From: Exophiala sp. HKRS030
Lineage: Eukaryota > Ascomycota > Eurotiomycetes > Chaetothyriales > Herpotrichiellaceae
DNA: 64,000 nt
NCBI GenBank assembly: GCA_023897205.1
Contig: JAHWDD010000004.1
Location: 4,836,001-4,900,000 of the forward strand
Direction: 5' to 3'
The notes under the pieces are model-generated. The model ran no database searches and was not told the origin of the DNA. It saw only the letters and a program-made list of their open reading frames with translations. The number at the start of each line of letters is the position of its first letter. Position 1 is the first letter of the stretch. Below are positions 63,782 to 64,000 of this stretch, one piece after another. The position numbers and the translations under genes are program-made.

Positions 63782-64000
63782 ATTTTTTATCGAACGTTTT
63801 GAGCGGCCGTTATTCGTTAGACTTTACCGTCTAACGCGGCTCCTTTTAAAGTAGAAAATACCAAGTTCCTCTTCATCCAACGGCAATATCGGCGGCGACA
63901 ACGGCGACGGCAGCGACAAAGGGCTAAAATTAGTTCACAATGAGCGCACACTGTCCTAAATCTTGAAATAGAAGCGTCGCCCTTCTCGGTTCATAAATAG
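63782..64000. other. Right end, hairpin and low-complexity GGCGAC repeats
   Basis: CGTTAGAC (63815-63822) pairs with GTCTAACG (63829-63836). Imperfect GGCGACAAC-type repeats follow at about 63890-63920. No gene. Confidence 0.5.

Noticed and set aside
1..64000. CRISPR arrays, operons, riboswitches, rRNA, tRNA
   Set aside because: None seen by reading. The DNA is eukaryotic. tRNAs were not scanned by software, so a missed tRNA is possible.

Overview
The window is filamentous ascomycete DNA, most likely Eurotiomycetes (Aspergillus/Penicillium type). Genes are split by short GT-AG introns of about 45-75 nt, ATG starts are not preceded by Shine-Dalgarno sites, and the families are typical of these fungi (F-box, bZIP, Zn2Cys6-type regulators, Ferritin_2, arrestin-like, Acr3, DUF7924-like relics, hAT and LTR elements). 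All exon joins were made by eye from reading frame, splice sites and family similarity. No database search was run.

Layout. 1-18 kb: a trehalose-6-phosphate synthase gene, an F-box gene, a secreted Ferritin_2 protein and a bZIP gene, set among decaying genes (3'-5' exonuclease, PAQR receptor, fungal transcription factor, aquaglyceroporin). 16.7-54.6 kb: a large phosphate/arsenic island. It holds three arrestin-like genes with the same two intron positions (A, B, C), three related bHLH genes of which one looks complete, a PHO89/PHO-4-type phosphate permease, a PHO84-type phosphate/H+ symporter, a PHO80-like cyclin, a membrane RING-H2 protein, and two arsenic cores. The left core (37-40 kb) keeps an arsenate reductase but has broken arsH and acr3. 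The right core (49-54.5 kb) has arsenate reductase, bZIP, arsH and acr3 all readable. Fragments of an MFS transporter, a heavy-metal P-type ATPase, a third arsenate reductase, a TPR protein and a DUF7924-like protein, one hAT element and three solo LTRs lie between. 55.6-63.8 kb: four minus-strand genes for unrecognised, partly coiled-coil proteins. One reads through, one is short, and two carry an in-frame TAA (one of these also a frameshift).

How it may work together (inference). Arsenate is a phosphate analogue that enters through phosphate carriers. The island puts uptake (PHO84, PHO89), phosphate-type regulation (PHO80-like cyclin, PHO4-like bHLH), possible ubiquitin-linked carrier turnover (arrestins, one ending in PPKY; RING protein) and detoxification (arsenate reductase, ArsH, Acr3, bZIP) side by side. 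A ten-base sequence, GTGACWAAGY, occurs at least nine times in non-coding DNA between 18.5 and 54.6 kb, mostly upstream of these genes, and I saw none outside that span. It is a candidate shared operator. The amount of duplication, decay and transposon debris suggests a mobile or rapidly evolving accessory region, possibly Starship cargo, but no DUF3435 captain gene is visible here.
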